Numbered from the stretch's first letter, positions 9,348-19,687 are shown. The stretch is DNA of 62,796 nucleotides from Parapedobacter soli (GCF_025460835.1 NZ_JAMXAY010000031.1:1251-64046); one strand, 5' to 3'. Program-made: numbers and translations. Notes: a model not told the origin generated them from the letters alone.

Positions 9348-9989
9348 ATGAAAAATACACTTGACCATATATTGAAATACCCGGTATTGCCGGTCTATTA
9401 TAACGATGATATCCAGACCTGCATCGAAGTGGTAAATGCCTGCTATGCGGGGGGCATCCGCGTGTTCGAATTTGTAAACCGCGGGGAACGTGCTTTGGGA
9501 AATTTTTCCCAGCTGCTGGCTTACCAACGTGAAAATTGGCCCGACCTGCTGCTGGGCATCGGTACAGTCAAAACCGCGGCGGTGGCAGCAGCTTACATCG
9601 AGACGGGCGCTGAGTTTATCGTTAGCCCTGTGGTGAAGCCGGAGATTGCTGAATTGACCCTTAAGCGTGGTATCCTTTGGGTACCGGGCTGCATGACACC
9701 TACGGAAATAAGCATCGCCGAAGATCTGGGGGCGCCGTTGGTGAAACTCTTCCCGGGCGACACGCTGGGTGCGGGGTTCCTCAAATCCATCAGGCCACTG
9801 TTCCCGGGCATGCGGTTTATGCCCACAGGTGGAGTAAACCCTACGGAAGAAAGCATCGCCGGTTGGTTTGATGCGGGCGTAAGTGCGGTAGGGCTCGGAT
9901 CAAAACTGTTCGCGAAGCCCGACGGGGTTACGGGGTTCGATTGGCTCGCCGAACGCAGTAAATTGCTGATGGGCTGGGTGAACAGCTGA
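9348..9989 (+). CDS. eda: KDPG/4-hydroxy-2-oxoglutarate aldolase
   Basis: The 213-residue class I aldolase cleaves 2-keto-3-deoxy-6-phosphogluconate to pyruvate and glyceraldehyde-3-phosphate. It has the (beta/alpha)8 signatures of the family: VFEFVNRG (about 41-48; Glu acid/base), GIGTVKT (about 71-77), SPVVKPE (about 91-97), and LVKLFPGD (about 130-137) carrying the Schiff-base Lys. PTGGVNPTEE (about 161-170) is the phosphate-binding loop. Length is normal. It follows kdgK in the same direction, so the pair converts KDG from uronate or pectin breakdown into central metabolism. No edd is in the window. Confidence 0.93.
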   Translation: MKNTLDHILKYPVLPVYYNDDIQTCIEVVNACYAGGIRVFEFVNRGERALGNFSQLLAYQRENWPDLLLGIGTVKTAAVAAAYIETGAEFIVSPVVKPEIAELTLKRGILWVPGCMTPTEISIAEDLGAPLVKLFPGDTLGAGFLKSIRPLFPGMRFMPTGGVNPTEESIAGWFDAGVSAVGLGSKLFAKPDGVTGFDWLAERSKLLMGWVNS

Positions 9990-10141
9990 TTATAACGAAA
10001 TCCCTGTCAAAGGACGATACCTTACAATCATTTTCAAAATAAAACCCCATATTTGTTATCGAAAATTGATTTTTTAGCTATCTTCATCGCCTGTTTTGCA
10101 AGAAGCAGGGTGCCGATAGCAGGTTGACATTTTACCCATTA

Positions 10142-10624
10142 ATGATGACAGTAGGTATTGCAGCAGATCATGCCGGTTTCGAACAGAAGGAACAGCTGAT
10201 GGCTAAGTTGGCGGAAGCTGGCTATGATGTACGCGATTACGGTGCAAAAACGTATGACCCCGCAGATGATTATCCCGACATCATTGTGCCCCTGGCGCAG
10301 GCCGTGGCACGCAGGGAGGTAGCCCGTGGCATCGCCGTATGCGGCAGCGGTGTGGGCGTATCGGTAGCAGCCAATAAGATATTGGGGGTGCGTGCGGCCT
10401 TGATTACGGAGACTTATTCAGCCCGCCAGGGCGTGGAGCACGATGATATGAACCTGCTTTGCCTCGGCGGACGTGTAATCGGACCGATGTTGATCTGGGA
10501 GCTGGCAACCGCATTTTTGCAAGCGGAATACGATGGCGGTGAGCGCTTCGAACGCCGGCTGCAAAAGGTTATCGCTTTAGAAAAACAGCTCACGAAGCCG
10601 CACACCAGCCAAACGGATAACTAG
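10142..10624 (+). CDS. rpiB: Ribose-5-phosphate isomerase B
   Basis: The enzyme interconverts ribose-5-phosphate and ribulose-5-phosphate. I start at the ATG at 10142 (MMTVGIAADHAGFEQ; the ATG at 10145 is equally good); an upstream TTG at 10124 would add an unconserved leader. Diagnostic stretches are IAADHAGF, the catalytic-Cys loop AVCGSGVGVSVAANK (about residues 66-80) and the C-terminal VEHDDMNLLCLGGRVIG. About 160 residues is normal for RpiB/LacAB proteins. Only 26 bp separate it from zwf, so the two are likely co-transcribed. The 152-bp gap after eda could hold a promoter; I see only a weak match (TTTG at 10052, TATCTTCA at 10079). Confidence 0.92.
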   Translation: MMTVGIAADHAGFEQKEQLMAKLAEAGYDVRDYGAKTYDPADDYPDIIVPLAQAVARREVARGIAVCGSGVGVSVAANKILGVRAALITETYSARQGVEHDDMNLLCLGGRVIGPMLIWELATAFLQAEYDGGERFERRLQKVIALEKQLTKPHTSQTDN

Positions 10625-10650
10625 TGAAAACAACGCGAATTTAAATCAGC

Positions 10651-12153
10651 ATGAAGTCAAATAAAAAATTGTCCCCCACGATTATTGTCATCTTCGGTGG
10701 CACGGGAGACCTTACCAAAAGAAAATTAATACCCGCATTTTATAACCTGTATATCGATGGGTGGATGCCCGAGAAGTTTGCTATCATCGGTCTTGGGCGG
10801 ACCAAGCTCGACGACAACAACTACCGGGAGCACCTGCATGACGGATTGGTGCAATTTTCGAGGAAAGGCAAACCGGATGAAAAGCTATGGGAGCAATTCA
10901 AAGCCACCGTCTCATACTTCGAGTCGAATATCAATGATCCGGCGGCCTATGAAGGGCTCGCTGCTAAGCTCGATGCACTTGATAAGAAATGGGGAACACG
11001 GGCCAACCGGTTGTTTTACCTCTCCATAGCACCGCAGTTCATCGAGTCGGCCACGAAGAATATCAACAAATATAAGCTTGCCAATGTGCCCGAGTCTGAC
11101 CGGATTGTGGTTGAAAAGCCATTCGGTTACAATAAGGAAACGGCGGTGGCGCTCAATGAACTGCTGGGACGGACATTCCAAGAGGAGCAGATTTACCGCA
11201 TTGACCATTACCTCGGTAAGGAAACCGTGCAGAATATCCTCGCGTTCCGCTTTGCCAATGCATTGTTTGAGCCACTGTGGAACCGCAATTACATTGATTA
11301 CATCCAGATTACGGTGGCTGAACAGGTGGGAGTGGAAGACCGCGGCAGTTATTTCGAGAACTCCGGGGCCCTGCGCGATATGATACAGAACCACCTCCTG
11401 CAGGTGCTGTGCATGGTGGCCATGGAGCCACCCATCTCATTCCAAGCGGAAGAGATACGGAACCGCAAGGTTGATGTAATGCGGGCCATCCGGCGGCTGA
11501 AGCCGGAAGAGGTACATAAGTATGCGGTGCGGGGACAATACGGACCCGGATGGATAGCCGGTAAGAAAGTGCCGGGCTACCGCGAGGAGAATGGCGTAGA
11601 CCCTAATTCGAATGTCGAAACTTATGCGGCCGTGCAATTGTTTATAGACAACTGGCGGTGGCAGGGCGTACCGTTTTACCTACGCACAGGCAAGCGTATG
11701 CAAGAGAAAACGTCGTCCATCACCATCCAATTCCGTCCGGTGCCGCACTCCACATTTTCGTCGTCGCAAGCGGGTAACCTGATGCCCAACCGGCTGACCA
11801 TCAATATCCAGCCCACGATGGATATCAGGCTACGGTTTACGGCCAAGAAACAAGGCTTGGAGATGAGCCTTAACCCCGCAGAGATGGTCTTCGATTACGA
11901 CAGCTGCTCTACCCAGACGCCCGAGGCGTACGAGACGCTCTTGCTCGATGCCATGCGCGGGGATACGACATTGTATATGCGGTCTGACCAAGTGGAAGAG
12001 GCGTGGGACGTGATTACGCCGATACTGGAAACGTGGGAAAGCCGTGACTCGCTCGATTTCCCCAATTATTCGGCGGGTAGCTGGGGGCCGGAAAGTGCCG
12101 AAGCGCTGATTGCACGGCAGGGGCACATCTGGGCAATGAGTTTGCATAAATAA
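10651..12153 (+). CDS. zwf: Glucose-6-phosphate 1-dehydrogenase
   Basis: The 500-residue enzyme oxidises glucose-6-phosphate to 6-phosphoglucono-lactone, the entry step of the oxidative pentose-phosphate and Entner-Doudoroff routes. The N-terminal Rossmann motif is [13 protein letters not shown] (about 14-26), VVEKPFG is present near residue 153, and the substrate-site signature RIDHYLGKE sits near residue 183. Full length for the family. The product is the substrate of pgl, whose gene follows after 59 bp. Confidence 0.97.
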   Translation: MKSNKKLSPTIIVIFGGTGDLTKRKLIPAFYNLYIDGWMPEKFAIIGLGRTKLDDNNYREHLHDGLVQFSRKGKPDEKLWEQFKATVSYFESNINDPAAYEGLAAKLDALDKKWGTRANRLFYLSIAPQFIESATKNINKYKLANVPESDRIVVEKPFGYNKETAVALNELLGRTFQEEQIYRIDHYLGKETVQNILAFRFANALFEPLWNRNYIDYIQITVAEQVGVEDRGSYFENSGALRDMIQNHLLQVLCMVAMEPPISFQAEEIRNRKVDVMRAIRRLKPEEVHKYAVRGQYGPGWIAGKKVPGYREENGVDPNSNVETYAAVQLFIDNWRWQGVPFYLRTGKRMQEKTSSITIQFRPVPHSTFSSSQAGNLMPNRLTINIQPTMDIRLRFTAKKQGLEMSLNPAEMVFDYDSCSTQTPEAYETLLLDAMRGDTTLYMRSDQVEEAWDVITPILETWESRDSLDFPNYSAGSWGPESAEALIARQGHIWAMSLHK

Positions 12154-12212
12154 TAGGTAGAAGTAGAATATAAAGTAGCGAGAAAACAACGATATAAAAA
12201 AGGAAGAGAGCA

Positions 12213-12929
12213 ATGTTAAAGAAATTCAACGCCTTGGCACAGCTCAACGAAGAAGCTGCACAGCTGTTTGTCCAAACCGCACAAGAAGCAATTGAGAAAA
12301 ACGGACGCTTTACCGTGGCACTTACCGGTGGCTCATCGCCCGTGGAACTGTATAAGTTGCTGACGAAGGCACCTTATCGCGATGCGGTGGATTGGGCGAA
12401 GGTATTCGTGTTCTGGGGCGACGAACGGTGGGTGCCGCTTACCGATGACCTGAGCAATGCGCGGATGGCATTTGAGACATTGCTGGACCACGTGCCGGTT
12501 CCGAAAGAACAGATCTTCCCGATGTGGGCTGATAATACCTCGCCCGCAGACTTTGCACGTACTTACGAACAGCTATTGCATGAGTACGTCCCTAGTGGCC
12601 ATTTTGATTTGGTGCTCTTGGGTATGGGGGCCGATGGACATACCGCATCGTGGTTTCCAAAAACAGGCGTACTACACGAGTACGATAGGTGGGTGGCGGC
12701 ATATTTCCTCGATGCCCAAGATATGTACCGCATTACGCTCACCGTACCGCTGATTAACCAGGCCGCCAAGGTGGCGGTGATTGCCTATGGGGCCAACAAA
12801 GCGGAAGCGCTGTATGAGGTACTGCGCGGTGAGCGCAACATCGAGCAATATCCGGCACAGTTGATTGATACAACGAAAGAGGGACGTGTGACGTGGTTTG
12901 TGGACGACGCTGCAGCGGCAAAGATTTAA
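12213..12929 (+). CDS. pgl: 6-phosphogluconolactonase (DevB type)
   Basis: The 238-residue enzyme hydrolyses 6-phosphoglucono-lactone to 6-phosphogluconate. Family motifs are LTGGSSPVELYKLL (about 32-45), WGDERWVPLTDDLSN (about 69-83) and LLGMGADGHTASWFP (about 130-144). The start is supported by an unusually purine-rich AGGAAGAGAG upstream (12201-12210), one of few convincing ribosome-binding sequences here. It ends 8 bp from the end of the convergent cytochrome-type gene. A 6-phosphogluconate dehydrogenase gene, often beside zwf in Bacteroidota, is not present in the window. Confidence 0.95.
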   Translation: MLKKFNALAQLNEEAAQLFVQTAQEAIEKNGRFTVALTGGSSPVELYKLLTKAPYRDAVDWAKVFVFWGDERWVPLTDDLSNARMAFETLLDHVPVPKEQIFPMWADNTSPADFARTYEQLLHEYVPSGHFDLVLLGMGADGHTASWFPKTGVLHEYDRWVAAYFLDAQDMYRITLTVPLINQAAKVAVIAYGANKAEALYEVLRGERNIEQYPAQLIDTTKEGRVTWFVDDAAAAKI

Positions 12930-12937
12930 ACCACCGA

Positions 12938-15900
12938 TTAGCTTTCCTTTAGTGTCGCCAGAAATGCGACCACATCCCGTATCTCGCGTTTGGATAAAAT
13001 ACCTTTCATATCCAACATGCTGGATGGTGAGAACGTCTTGTTTTTGATGCTGCCATGCGGGATGACCCGGTCGGGCTCTTGCCCTTTCCGTATTTTTACA
13101 CCGCGTTCATCCTCCCCTTGGAAAATACCTGAAAGCTGCTCACCATCGTTCAGTTCGAGCATGACGATACCGTAACCCGGTGCGATGCGTTTACTGGGCT
13201 CGATAATCGATTCGAGCAATTGCTCCCGCGACAGGCGGTTGGCTACCCCGTTGAGTTGGGGGCCGGCGTTGCCACCCCGGTCGTCGAGCGCGTGGCATCG
13301 CATGCATTGTGCCTGCTGGTGCTGGAAGAAGACCCGCCTCCCCCGTCTAGCATCACCACCTTGGAGGCTGCTGGCATAAGAGGCCATGAGTTCGTCGGAA
13401 GAAAAATGCTGACTTGCGGCTTCATAACGTGCTGCCAGCGGCTCGGCATGGGTACTATCGATAGCTTCACCCAGCTCCAGATATACGTCGGGGCTGAGCC
13501 GCCCGGACTCCATATCGTCGAGCAGTTTGTTGAAGAGCGTAGCTGAATGCTCAAGGGGTATTTTGCCCAATGTGATGATAGCTGCTTGTTTTTCTTCGGT
13601 GGTTTTCGTGTCGATGACATTTGCCAGCAGGTCAACCATAACCGGTTTGGGGATGGCCATGTTTTCCAATAGATCGAGTGCGGCAACCCGTACCGATTTT
13701 TCGCGGTCGGCCAAGGAAAACTTGATCGCTTCTTCCTGCTGCGGTGCTCCAAGGGCTACCAGTGCCGACAGGCATTCCACCCGCATAGCAGGGTCCTTAT
13801 CGCTTTTCAAGCAGGCCAATAGCGCCGGGGCAGCTTGTAGTATGCTGAGCTTATCGATTGCCTTGGCGGTAGTTAGCCGCACGATGGGTTCCCGGTCGGT
13901 GAGGAGCTCGATATAGGCGCTTGCTGTCTGGCTTTTGAGTAACTCCGCATCGCGCGTGATGACACCACGGTAGCGCCCATCTACGCGGTCTACTACAGAC
14001 GGGCTGGCCCAGGTGCTCAAAGCAGCTAGTGCTTCGGCCCGCATGGGGCCGGGCTGGCCGTCGTCTTGGGCATATTGGAGGAGCTGCTGCAGGTTGTCTT
14101 CGCTACCCACGCGCAGGTTGGCATTGATGACGCGGCGTACGAGTGCTTCGTTCGAAAATAGCGTCTTGTTAAGGAGATCCGCCAAAGCGGGCAGTGCCCC
14201 TTCGATAGACAGGTCATCGTTGATGGCCCGGGCAGCTTCGGTGACAATAAATTCGTCGTCGTCATCGAGGAAGCGTGCGATACCGGGTTCACCCATCCGG
14301 CGCAATGCAACCACCGCCGCGATACGCAGCGCACGTGAGGGACTATCGACCAATGCGAGTACAGGCTCGGCATTGCCGATGCGGGCTAATGCCAACGTGC
14401 CGGCATGCCGTAGGTAGGCATCCTTATCGTCGTTGGCTTCCAGCATGGCGATGATGGGGGCCACGGCGTCGCCGTACTGGATGCGGCCGAGTGCCTCAGC
14501 CGCAAAAAAGCGGGGACGGCTCTGTGGGTCGTTCAACAGTGGGATAAGGGCGCTGCCCGCATCTTTGTACCGGATGTCGCCAAGCCACTTGGCTGCTTGT
14601 GCCCGTATTTCAGGGTCGGAGTCCTGGAGTAGCGGAACGAGTGTGGCGGCGTATTGCTGGTTTTGCCGCGCCAGCTGGCTGGTTCCCCAGATGGCATGTA
14701 CCCGTGCCAATTGGTTGTCGGTTTGTGCAAGTGCTTCTTTGAAAATTTCAAGCCCCTTTGCGCCGCGCTTGGCCAGGGCAAATTGGGCCCTCTGCCGGAT
14801 ACGCATGTCTTCATGGCGGAGAAGACTACCCAATTCCGTGTCGTTTTTGCGGTGGAAATCTGCCGCCAAAAGGGCTTTGACCTCCGAGCGGATGGATTGG
14901 CTAGCACCATCGGTATCATCCATTTTCCAAATACGGCCATAGTCGTGGGTGCCCCACCCGTCAATCCAGTCGGCCACATACAAGGCCCCGTCGGGGCCGA
15001 AGTCGAGTCCTGTGGCCAAGATACCCCCGAGCACTTTTTTATGCTCACCCAGCTCGAATGTGGCGCCCTTTGGGTTTAGCTTGAAACTGTGCACACCCGA
15101 GCTCGCCGGGTTGCCGACAAATTCTGCGACGAAAAATGTCTGTTTGTACCGTGGGCCCAAGGCCGTGCCGGGATTATAGACCACGCCGGCAGGACCACTT
15201 ACGAAATTGCTTATGCAGGGCGTGATGTATGCCGCTTGGCCTTCGAAACGAGGGAGGTACATCTTTTCGTCCATCCATACCTTATAGCTATTGTTATCGG
15301 GATCGCTGTATTTGCCGTATTGCCAGTTGCTTCTCCAGCCGGCATCGGAGCCATTGACAATGTATACCAGGCGCTCCTTTTCACCGGGGTGGTCGCCGTC
15401 GTTGTCTTCGCTGATGATGTTGCCGTACTCGTCGAACACAAACTGGTGGGTGTTACGGAGGCCATGGGCGAAGATTTCGAAATCGCTGCCATCGGGGTTG
15501 GAACGGGCGATGACACCTGAGTTGGGGTGCTCCCATTTGGTGCCGTCGGGCCCCTCACCATTGAAGCCGATGTCGCCGATTTGCCAGTAAAGGCGGCCAT
15601 CGGGGCCCATCTTTACACCAGACATGCCATGGCCACTGAAACCGATGTGCACACCATAGCCGTGAGAAATGGACGTTTTTTTATCGGGAATCCCGTCGCC
15701 ATCCGTATCTGTGAGCTTCCAAAGGTCAGGGGCTAACGCAAGGTACAGGTCGTCGCCATCAGCAAAAATACCACCTGCAACGTCGGTTATTTCCTCATGG
15801 AAGTCGTCAACGATTAGTTGGGAACGGTCGGCAACACCATCGCCGGATAGGTCTTCCACGCGGTACACTTTCTCTTTCTCGATAGTGAGGTCGCGCCAGT

Positions 15901-16321
15901 CGTGCGAGCCATCGCCGTTGAGGTCGGCGAGCCACGTGTTGCGTGCGCTGTTCTCGGGCGACAGCTCCTTGCGCAGGAATGCCCGTCGGTCTTCGACGGT
16001 TTGGAAACTGATAGACGGTATTTCCCAAGTGCGGTGGCCCCGGATATCAAATTCGGAATTCTTCTGCCTGTCTGTTGTGGTATAAAATAACCGCCCGTGA
16101 TCATCGATATCGATAGCGATAGGCGAAATGACCAGTGAGTCGATACCCCAGAGTTTCAGCGTGAGACCGCTGTCCAGTTCTGCACTTACCTGGTTTTCGA
16201 TAGTGGTAGCCAATTCGGCTGTCTTGGTGGGGTTCATTTCCTTCACCGGTAAATCGGCCTTTTTTTGCTGGCAACCCAATACGAGGGAGACAGCAGCTAT
16301 CGCGATGATTGTTTTGTTCAT
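12938..16321 (-). CDS. PVC-type heme-binding lipoprotein: beta-propeller, HEAT repeats, cytochrome c
   Basis: The 1127-residue protein begins with a lipoprotein signal (MNKTIIAIAAVSLVLGC, Cys17). Residues about 45-470 form a sorbosone/glucose-dehydrogenase-like beta-propeller rich in Asp-Gly loops (DLNGDGSHDW, DTDGDGIPDK) and carrying GLDFGPDGALYVADW. Residues about 490-960 are HEAT-like repeats (AKWLGDIRYKDAGSALIPLL and similar). The C terminus is a cytochrome c domain with one CMRCH site near residue 1003 and Met residues near 1100 as possible axial ligands. Large proteins of this build are known in Planctomycetes and Bacteroidota and are thought to be surface oxidoreductases, but the substrate is unknown. 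It is monocistronic. Confidence 0.85.
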   Translation of the reverse strand: MNKTIIAIAAVSLVLGCQQKKADLPVKEMNPTKTAELATTIENQVSAELDSGLTLKLWGIDSLVISPIAIDIDDHGRLFYTTTDRQKNSEFDIRGHRTWEIPSISFQTVEDRRAFLRKELSPENSARNTWLADLNGDGSHDWRDLTIEKEKVYRVEDLSGDGVADRSQLIVDDFHEEITDVAGGIFADGDDLYLALAPDLWKLTDTDGDGIPDKKTSISHGYGVHIGFSGHGMSGVKMGPDGRLYWQIGDIGFNGEGPDGTKWEHPNSGVIARSNPDGSDFEIFAHGLRNTHQFVFDEYGNIISEDNDGDHPGEKERLVYIVNGSDAGWRSNWQYGKYSDPDNNSYKVWMDEKMYLPRFEGQAAYITPCISNFVSGPAGVVYNPGTALGPRYKQTFFVAEFVGNPASSGVHSFKLNPKGATFELGEHKKVLGGILATGLDFGPDGALYVADWIDGWGTHDYGRIWKMDDTDGASQSIRSEVKALLAADFHRKNDTELGSLLRHEDMRIRQRAQFALAKRGAKGLEIFKEALAQTDNQLARVHAIWGTSQLARQNQQYAATLVPLLQDSDPEIRAQAAKWLGDIRYKDAGSALIPLLNDPQSRPRFFAAEALGRIQYGDAVAPIIAMLEANDDKDAYLRHAGTLALARIGNAEPVLALVDSPSRALRIAAVVALRRMGEPGIARFLDDDDEFIVTEAARAINDDLSIEGALPALADLLNKTLFSNEALVRRVINANLRVGSEDNLQQLLQYAQDDGQPGPMRAEALAALSTWASPSVVDRVDGRYRGVITRDAELLKSQTASAYIELLTDREPIVRLTTAKAIDKLSILQAAPALLACLKSDKDPAMRVECLSALVALGAPQQEEAIKFSLADREKSVRVAALDLLENMAIPKPVMVDLLANVIDTKTTEEKQAAIITLGKIPLEHSATLFNKLLDDMESGRLSPDVYLELGEAIDSTHAEPLAARYEAASQHFSSDELMASYASSLQGGDARRGRRVFFQHQQAQCMRCHALDDRGGNAGPQLNGVANRLSREQLLESIIEPSKRIAPGYGIVMLELNDGEQLSGIFQGEDERGVKIRKGQEPDRVIPHGSIKNKTFSPSSMLDMKGILSKREIRDVVAFLATLKES

Positions 16322-16493
16322 TTATGTAGTCTTTCAGTGTGTTTGGTAACCCAGGTACTGTAATCGTAAATTCAACATTTATTGGGTTAGCCGCGCTAAA
16401 TATAAGAAGTATTGTGAAGTTTTATGGTTAGAAATGGTTTTATCCATACGTTTCTATGCGAATTTTCGTTAATTCGTTTGCATATTAGCAATT

Positions 16494-18926
16494 ATGGAAT
16501 CCAGACGATCATTCTTAAAAAAAGCGGCATTATTGGCCGGAGCCTCAGCAGCAGTCAATACCCTGCCTCAGTCCATCCGGCAGGCACTTGCCATTGAGGC
16601 GCCTGCGGGAAGTACTTATCTTGATGCCGAGCACGTTGTGTTTCTCATGCAGGAGAACCGGTCGTTCGATCATTGTTTTGGCAGCTTACGGGGTGTGCGT
16701 GGCTTCAACGATCCGCGTGCAATCACCTTACCGGATGGACTGCCTGTATGGGCGCAGACCAATGCGAAGGGCGAAACGTATGCACCCTTCCGGTTGGATA
16801 TAAAAAACACAAAAGCCACATGGATGGGCTCCCTGCCGCACGGCTGGAAAGATATGGTATATGCACGCAATGGCGGTAAAATGGATACCTGGCTGGAGGC
16901 AAAAAAAGCGGGTAATCCCGAATACCGGACCATGCCGCTCACTATGGGCTATTATGACCGGGAGGATATTCCTTTTTATTATGCTTTTGCAGATGCCTTT
17001 ACGGTGTGTGACCAGCATTTCTGTTCATCGCTTACGGGGACGAGCCCCAATCGGTCCTATTTTTGGTCGGGCACGGTACGTGAGGAACCGCGTAACGGGG
17101 AGTCGGTGGCCCATGTGGAAAACGGACAGATGGTTTATAAAGATCTTGGCTGGAAAACATATCCAGAACGGCTGCAGGAGGCCGGTATTTCGTGGCGCGT
17201 TTACCAGAATGAGTTAAGCTTACCCGTTGGGTTTGAGGGGGAGGAAGAAGACTGGTTGGCTAACTTCACAAACAATAACCTCGAATTCCATAAGCAGTAC
17301 CATGTTCGGTTCCACCCGGCACATCGGCATTACATGGAACGGCTGGCGGCGCAGCTCGAGGACGAAATAGCTGTAGGCGGGGATAGCGACGAGGTGCTGG
17401 AAAAGAAAAAAGAGCAGCTTGCGCAGTTGAAAGTGGACTTGGAAAAATATACCGCAGCGAATTTTGAAGCACTGCCGGAAGTGCTGCAGGAAATCCATCG
17501 ACGCGCGTTGGCTACCAATACGGAAGATCCTGATTATCACCGTTTAGAAACAATACATTACACCGATGACGAAGGCGATAAACAGGTGCAGGTGCCAAAA
17601 GGGGATATTTTCTATCAGTTCAGGAAAGATGTGGCCAGTGGTAATCTGCCCACGGTATCGTGGCTGACAGCACCGTGTAACTTTTCGGACCATCCGGGGG
17701 CTCCTTGGTACGGGGCGTGGTATGTTTCCGAGACGTTGGATATTTTGACGAAAAATCCCGAGGTGTGGAAAAAGACCATCTTTATTTTGACGTATGATGA
17801 GAACGACGGCTATTTCGACCATGTACCGCCATTCGTGCCACCGCACCCCGATGGCCGAGACGGCAGGGTTGCGAGCGGGATAGATACGGCCGATGAATAT
17901 GTGACGGTAGAACAGGAACGGGTGCGTTCGGGCAACCCCAAGTCGACGTTGGAAAGCCCTATCGGCCTCGGGTTCCGTGTCCCGATGGTGGTGGCATCGC
18001 CTTGGTCTAAAGGGGGATGGGTCAATTCGGAGGTGTTCGACCTGACGTCACCGCTACAATTTTTGGAACATTTCCTCGAGAAAAAGACAGGAAAGCGGGT
18101 CATAGAAACGAATATCAGTGAGTGGCGCCGACTGGTATGTGGCGATATAACTTCGGTATTCCGGCCCGCCGCGGGTGTGGAAGTACCAGCGGTTGGGGCC
18201 TTGGGCCGCAATGCCTATGTGGAGCGTATTTTTTCGGCAAAGTCGAAAGGACTCCCCGGCAACTATACCTTGGTGGATAAAGCCGATCCGCAGTGGCCGG
18301 AACAAGAGCCGGGTACTAAACCGGCCTGTGCGCTGCCGTATAACCCGGGGGTTGCAGGTCGGATGGATAATGATAGGAAGAACTTCGTTGTGCGGTTTGA
18401 AGCGGCGGGAGATATGTCGGCAACAAAGCCGGTGGGCATACCTTTCCGTGTACATGCGCTGGTTCCCTATTTGCCGGATAGCGCCCCGGGGCGGACGTGG
18501 AATTTTGCAGTCCGTGAGGGGGAGCCGCTCAGCTACCGCTGGCCGCTGGCTGGGTTTGCAGGAGAGGCCTACCATCTGCAGGTACACGGACCCAACGGGT
18601 TTTTCCGAGAATTCAAGGGCGGGGTGGACGACCCCGGTTTGCAGGTGGAAGTGGTGGCGGACCCCAAGACGGGTGGGGTAAACGTGGTTTGTACCACTGA
18701 TAGCAACCTCAATGTGCTGATACGGGATGTTTCTTACCATGGAGGCATACACCGGCGAAGTGGAACTGCCGAACCATTACGGATCGATCTAACAAGTACC
18801 GGGGGATGGTATGATATTGCTGTTGAGGTGGAGGGATATCCGGGCTTTTACCAACGTTTTGCCGGCCATGTGGAGACAGGGAAGTCCAGTATAACTGACC
18901 CGCTGATGGGGAAGGTGCGGTCTTAA
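16494..18926 (+). CDS. Phosphocholine-specific phospholipase C, Tat-exported
   Basis: The 810-residue protein opens with a textbook twin-arginine signal, SRRSFLKKAALLAGASAA (from residue 3), so it is exported folded. The phosphoesterase domain starts at EHVVFLMQENRSFDHCFG (about 46-63), the metal/nucleophile signature of acid phosphatase/PLC enzymes, and continues with SLTGTSPNRSYFWSG and ILTYDENDGYFDHVPP. The C terminus (about 610-800) resembles the paired PLC C-terminal domains (DUF756). The family hydrolyses phosphatidylcholine or sphingomyelin. A -7-like TTCGTTTG (16473-16480) lies upstream. It ends overlapping by 4 bp the convergent DUF488 gene. The exact head-group specificity cannot be read from sequence. 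Confidence 0.9.
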   Translation: MESRRSFLKKAALLAGASAAVNTLPQSIRQALAIEAPAGSTYLDAEHVVFLMQENRSFDHCFGSLRGVRGFNDPRAITLPDGLPVWAQTNAKGETYAPFRLDIKNTKATWMGSLPHGWKDMVYARNGGKMDTWLEAKKAGNPEYRTMPLTMGYYDREDIPFYYAFADAFTVCDQHFCSSLTGTSPNRSYFWSGTVREEPRNGESVAHVENGQMVYKDLGWKTYPERLQEAGISWRVYQNELSLPVGFEGEEEDWLANFTNNNLEFHKQYHVRFHPAHRHYMERLAAQLEDEIAVGGDSDEVLEKKKEQLAQLKVDLEKYTAANFEALPEVLQEIHRRALATNTEDPDYHRLETIHYTDDEGDKQVQVPKGDIFYQFRKDVASGNLPTVSWLTAPCNFSDHPGAPWYGAWYVSETLDILTKNPEVWKKTIFILTYDENDGYFDHVPPFVPPHPDGRDGRVASGIDTADEYVTVEQERVRSGNPKSTLESPIGLGFRVPMVVASPWSKGGWVNSEVFDLTSPLQFLEHFLEKKTGKRVIETNISEWRRLVCGDITSVFRPAAGVEVPAVGALGRNAYVERIFSAKSKGLPGNYTLVDKADPQWPEQEPGTKPACALPYNPGVAGRMDNDRKNFVVRFEAAGDMSATKPVGIPFRVHALVPYLPDSAPGRTWNFAVREGEPLSYRWPLAGFAGEAYHLQVHGPNGFFREFKGGVDDPGLQVEVVADPKTGGVNVVCTTDSNLNVLIRDVSYHGGIHRRSGTAEPLRIDLTSTGGWYDIAVEVEGYPGFYQRFAGHVETGKSSITDPLMGKVRS

Positions 18927-19270
18927 GATTCGAGAACTTGTTTCAGCACCACTGCTTGATTCATGTTTTCGTCTTTTGCGCCATATAGCAATGTAACGGT
19001 TTGTGTTTTCGCAAGACCCCGCAGTCGGTCGATATCCGTTGCTTTTGATGCGAGCTCCGTCCGGTACTTTGCTGCGAACGCTTCAAACCGCTCCGGCTGG
19101 TGGTTGAACCATTTCCGTAAAGCGGGCGAAGGAGCGATATCCTTGTCCCACTCATCGAGCTTGGCCTCATCCTTCCGCTGGCCCCTCGGCCATAACCGGT
19201 CTACCAATACCCGGTAACCGTCTTCGCCGGAAGGCAACTCGTATATACGTTTTATTTTGAACCCACCCAT
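18923..19270 (-). CDS. DUF488 (YeaO-like) protein
   Basis: The 115-residue protein carries the family hallmark RVLVDRLWPRGQRKDEAKLD (about 20-39) and WDKDIAPSPALRKWFNH, followed by FAAKYRTEL. DUF488 proteins are small, widespread and of uncertain function. The gene is 21 bp downstream of the truncated-haemoglobin gene on the same strand, so it probably shares that promoter, and its 3' end overlaps the phospholipase gene by 4 bp. Confidence 0.9.
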   Translation of the reverse strand: MGGFKIKRIYELPSGEDGYRVLVDRLWPRGQRKDEAKLDEWDKDIAPSPALRKWFNHQPERFEAFAAKYRTELASKATDIDRLRGLAKTQTVTLLYGAKDENMNQAVVLKQVLES

Positions 19271-19291
19271 GGTTTACCAATTAGCTGTGTG

Positions 19292-19687
19292 CTATAATAA
19301 TGGTTTGGCTGTATTGTTCCGGTAGTATTCTATTTTGTAAAGGAACATTTCGGCCATCCGGTCGCCTTGCCATTTCGCCCGCTCAGCTTTTTCACCGACG
19401 AAGTAATAGTCTACTGTTTCCACGAATAGTTTCATCCATCGGTCGAAATGGTCTTTTTTGACAGGCAATTCGGCATGGGGTACGAATGGGCTCCCGAAAT
19501 AGGTATGATCTCCCAGCAATACGGTTTGCCAGAAGCGGTACATTTTATCCAAATGTTCCGGCCATCGATCTTGGATGACGTTGTTGAAAATATCTTTCAA
19601 TAGGTCGTCCGCCCGCACTTTGTCATAAAAGCTGTCTACCAACAGTTTAACATCGTCCAGATCTGTTATGTCTTTTCTCTCTTCCAT
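19292..19687 (-). CDS. Group III truncated haemoglobin
   Basis: The 131-residue globin matches group III truncated haemoglobins: VDSFYDKVRADDLLKDIF at 17-34 (B helix region with Phe20/Tyr21), the RFWQTVLLGDHTYFGSPF block (51-68) and the proximal-His stretch VKKDHFDRW with His80; a conserved Trp lies at 106. Such proteins bind O2, NO or cyanide and are linked to nitrosative or micro-oxic stress. Upstream is an unusually good promoter whose -33 box lies in a 30-bp palindrome (see those entries), so expression is probably tightly regulated. DUF488 follows in the same direction. Confidence 0.9.
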   Translation of the reverse strand: MEERKDITDLDDVKLLVDSFYDKVRADDLLKDIFNNVIQDRWPEHLDKMYRFWQTVLLGDHTYFGSPFVPHAELPVKKDHFDRWMKLFVETVDYYFVGEKAERAKWQGDRMAEMFLYKIEYYRNNTAKPLL

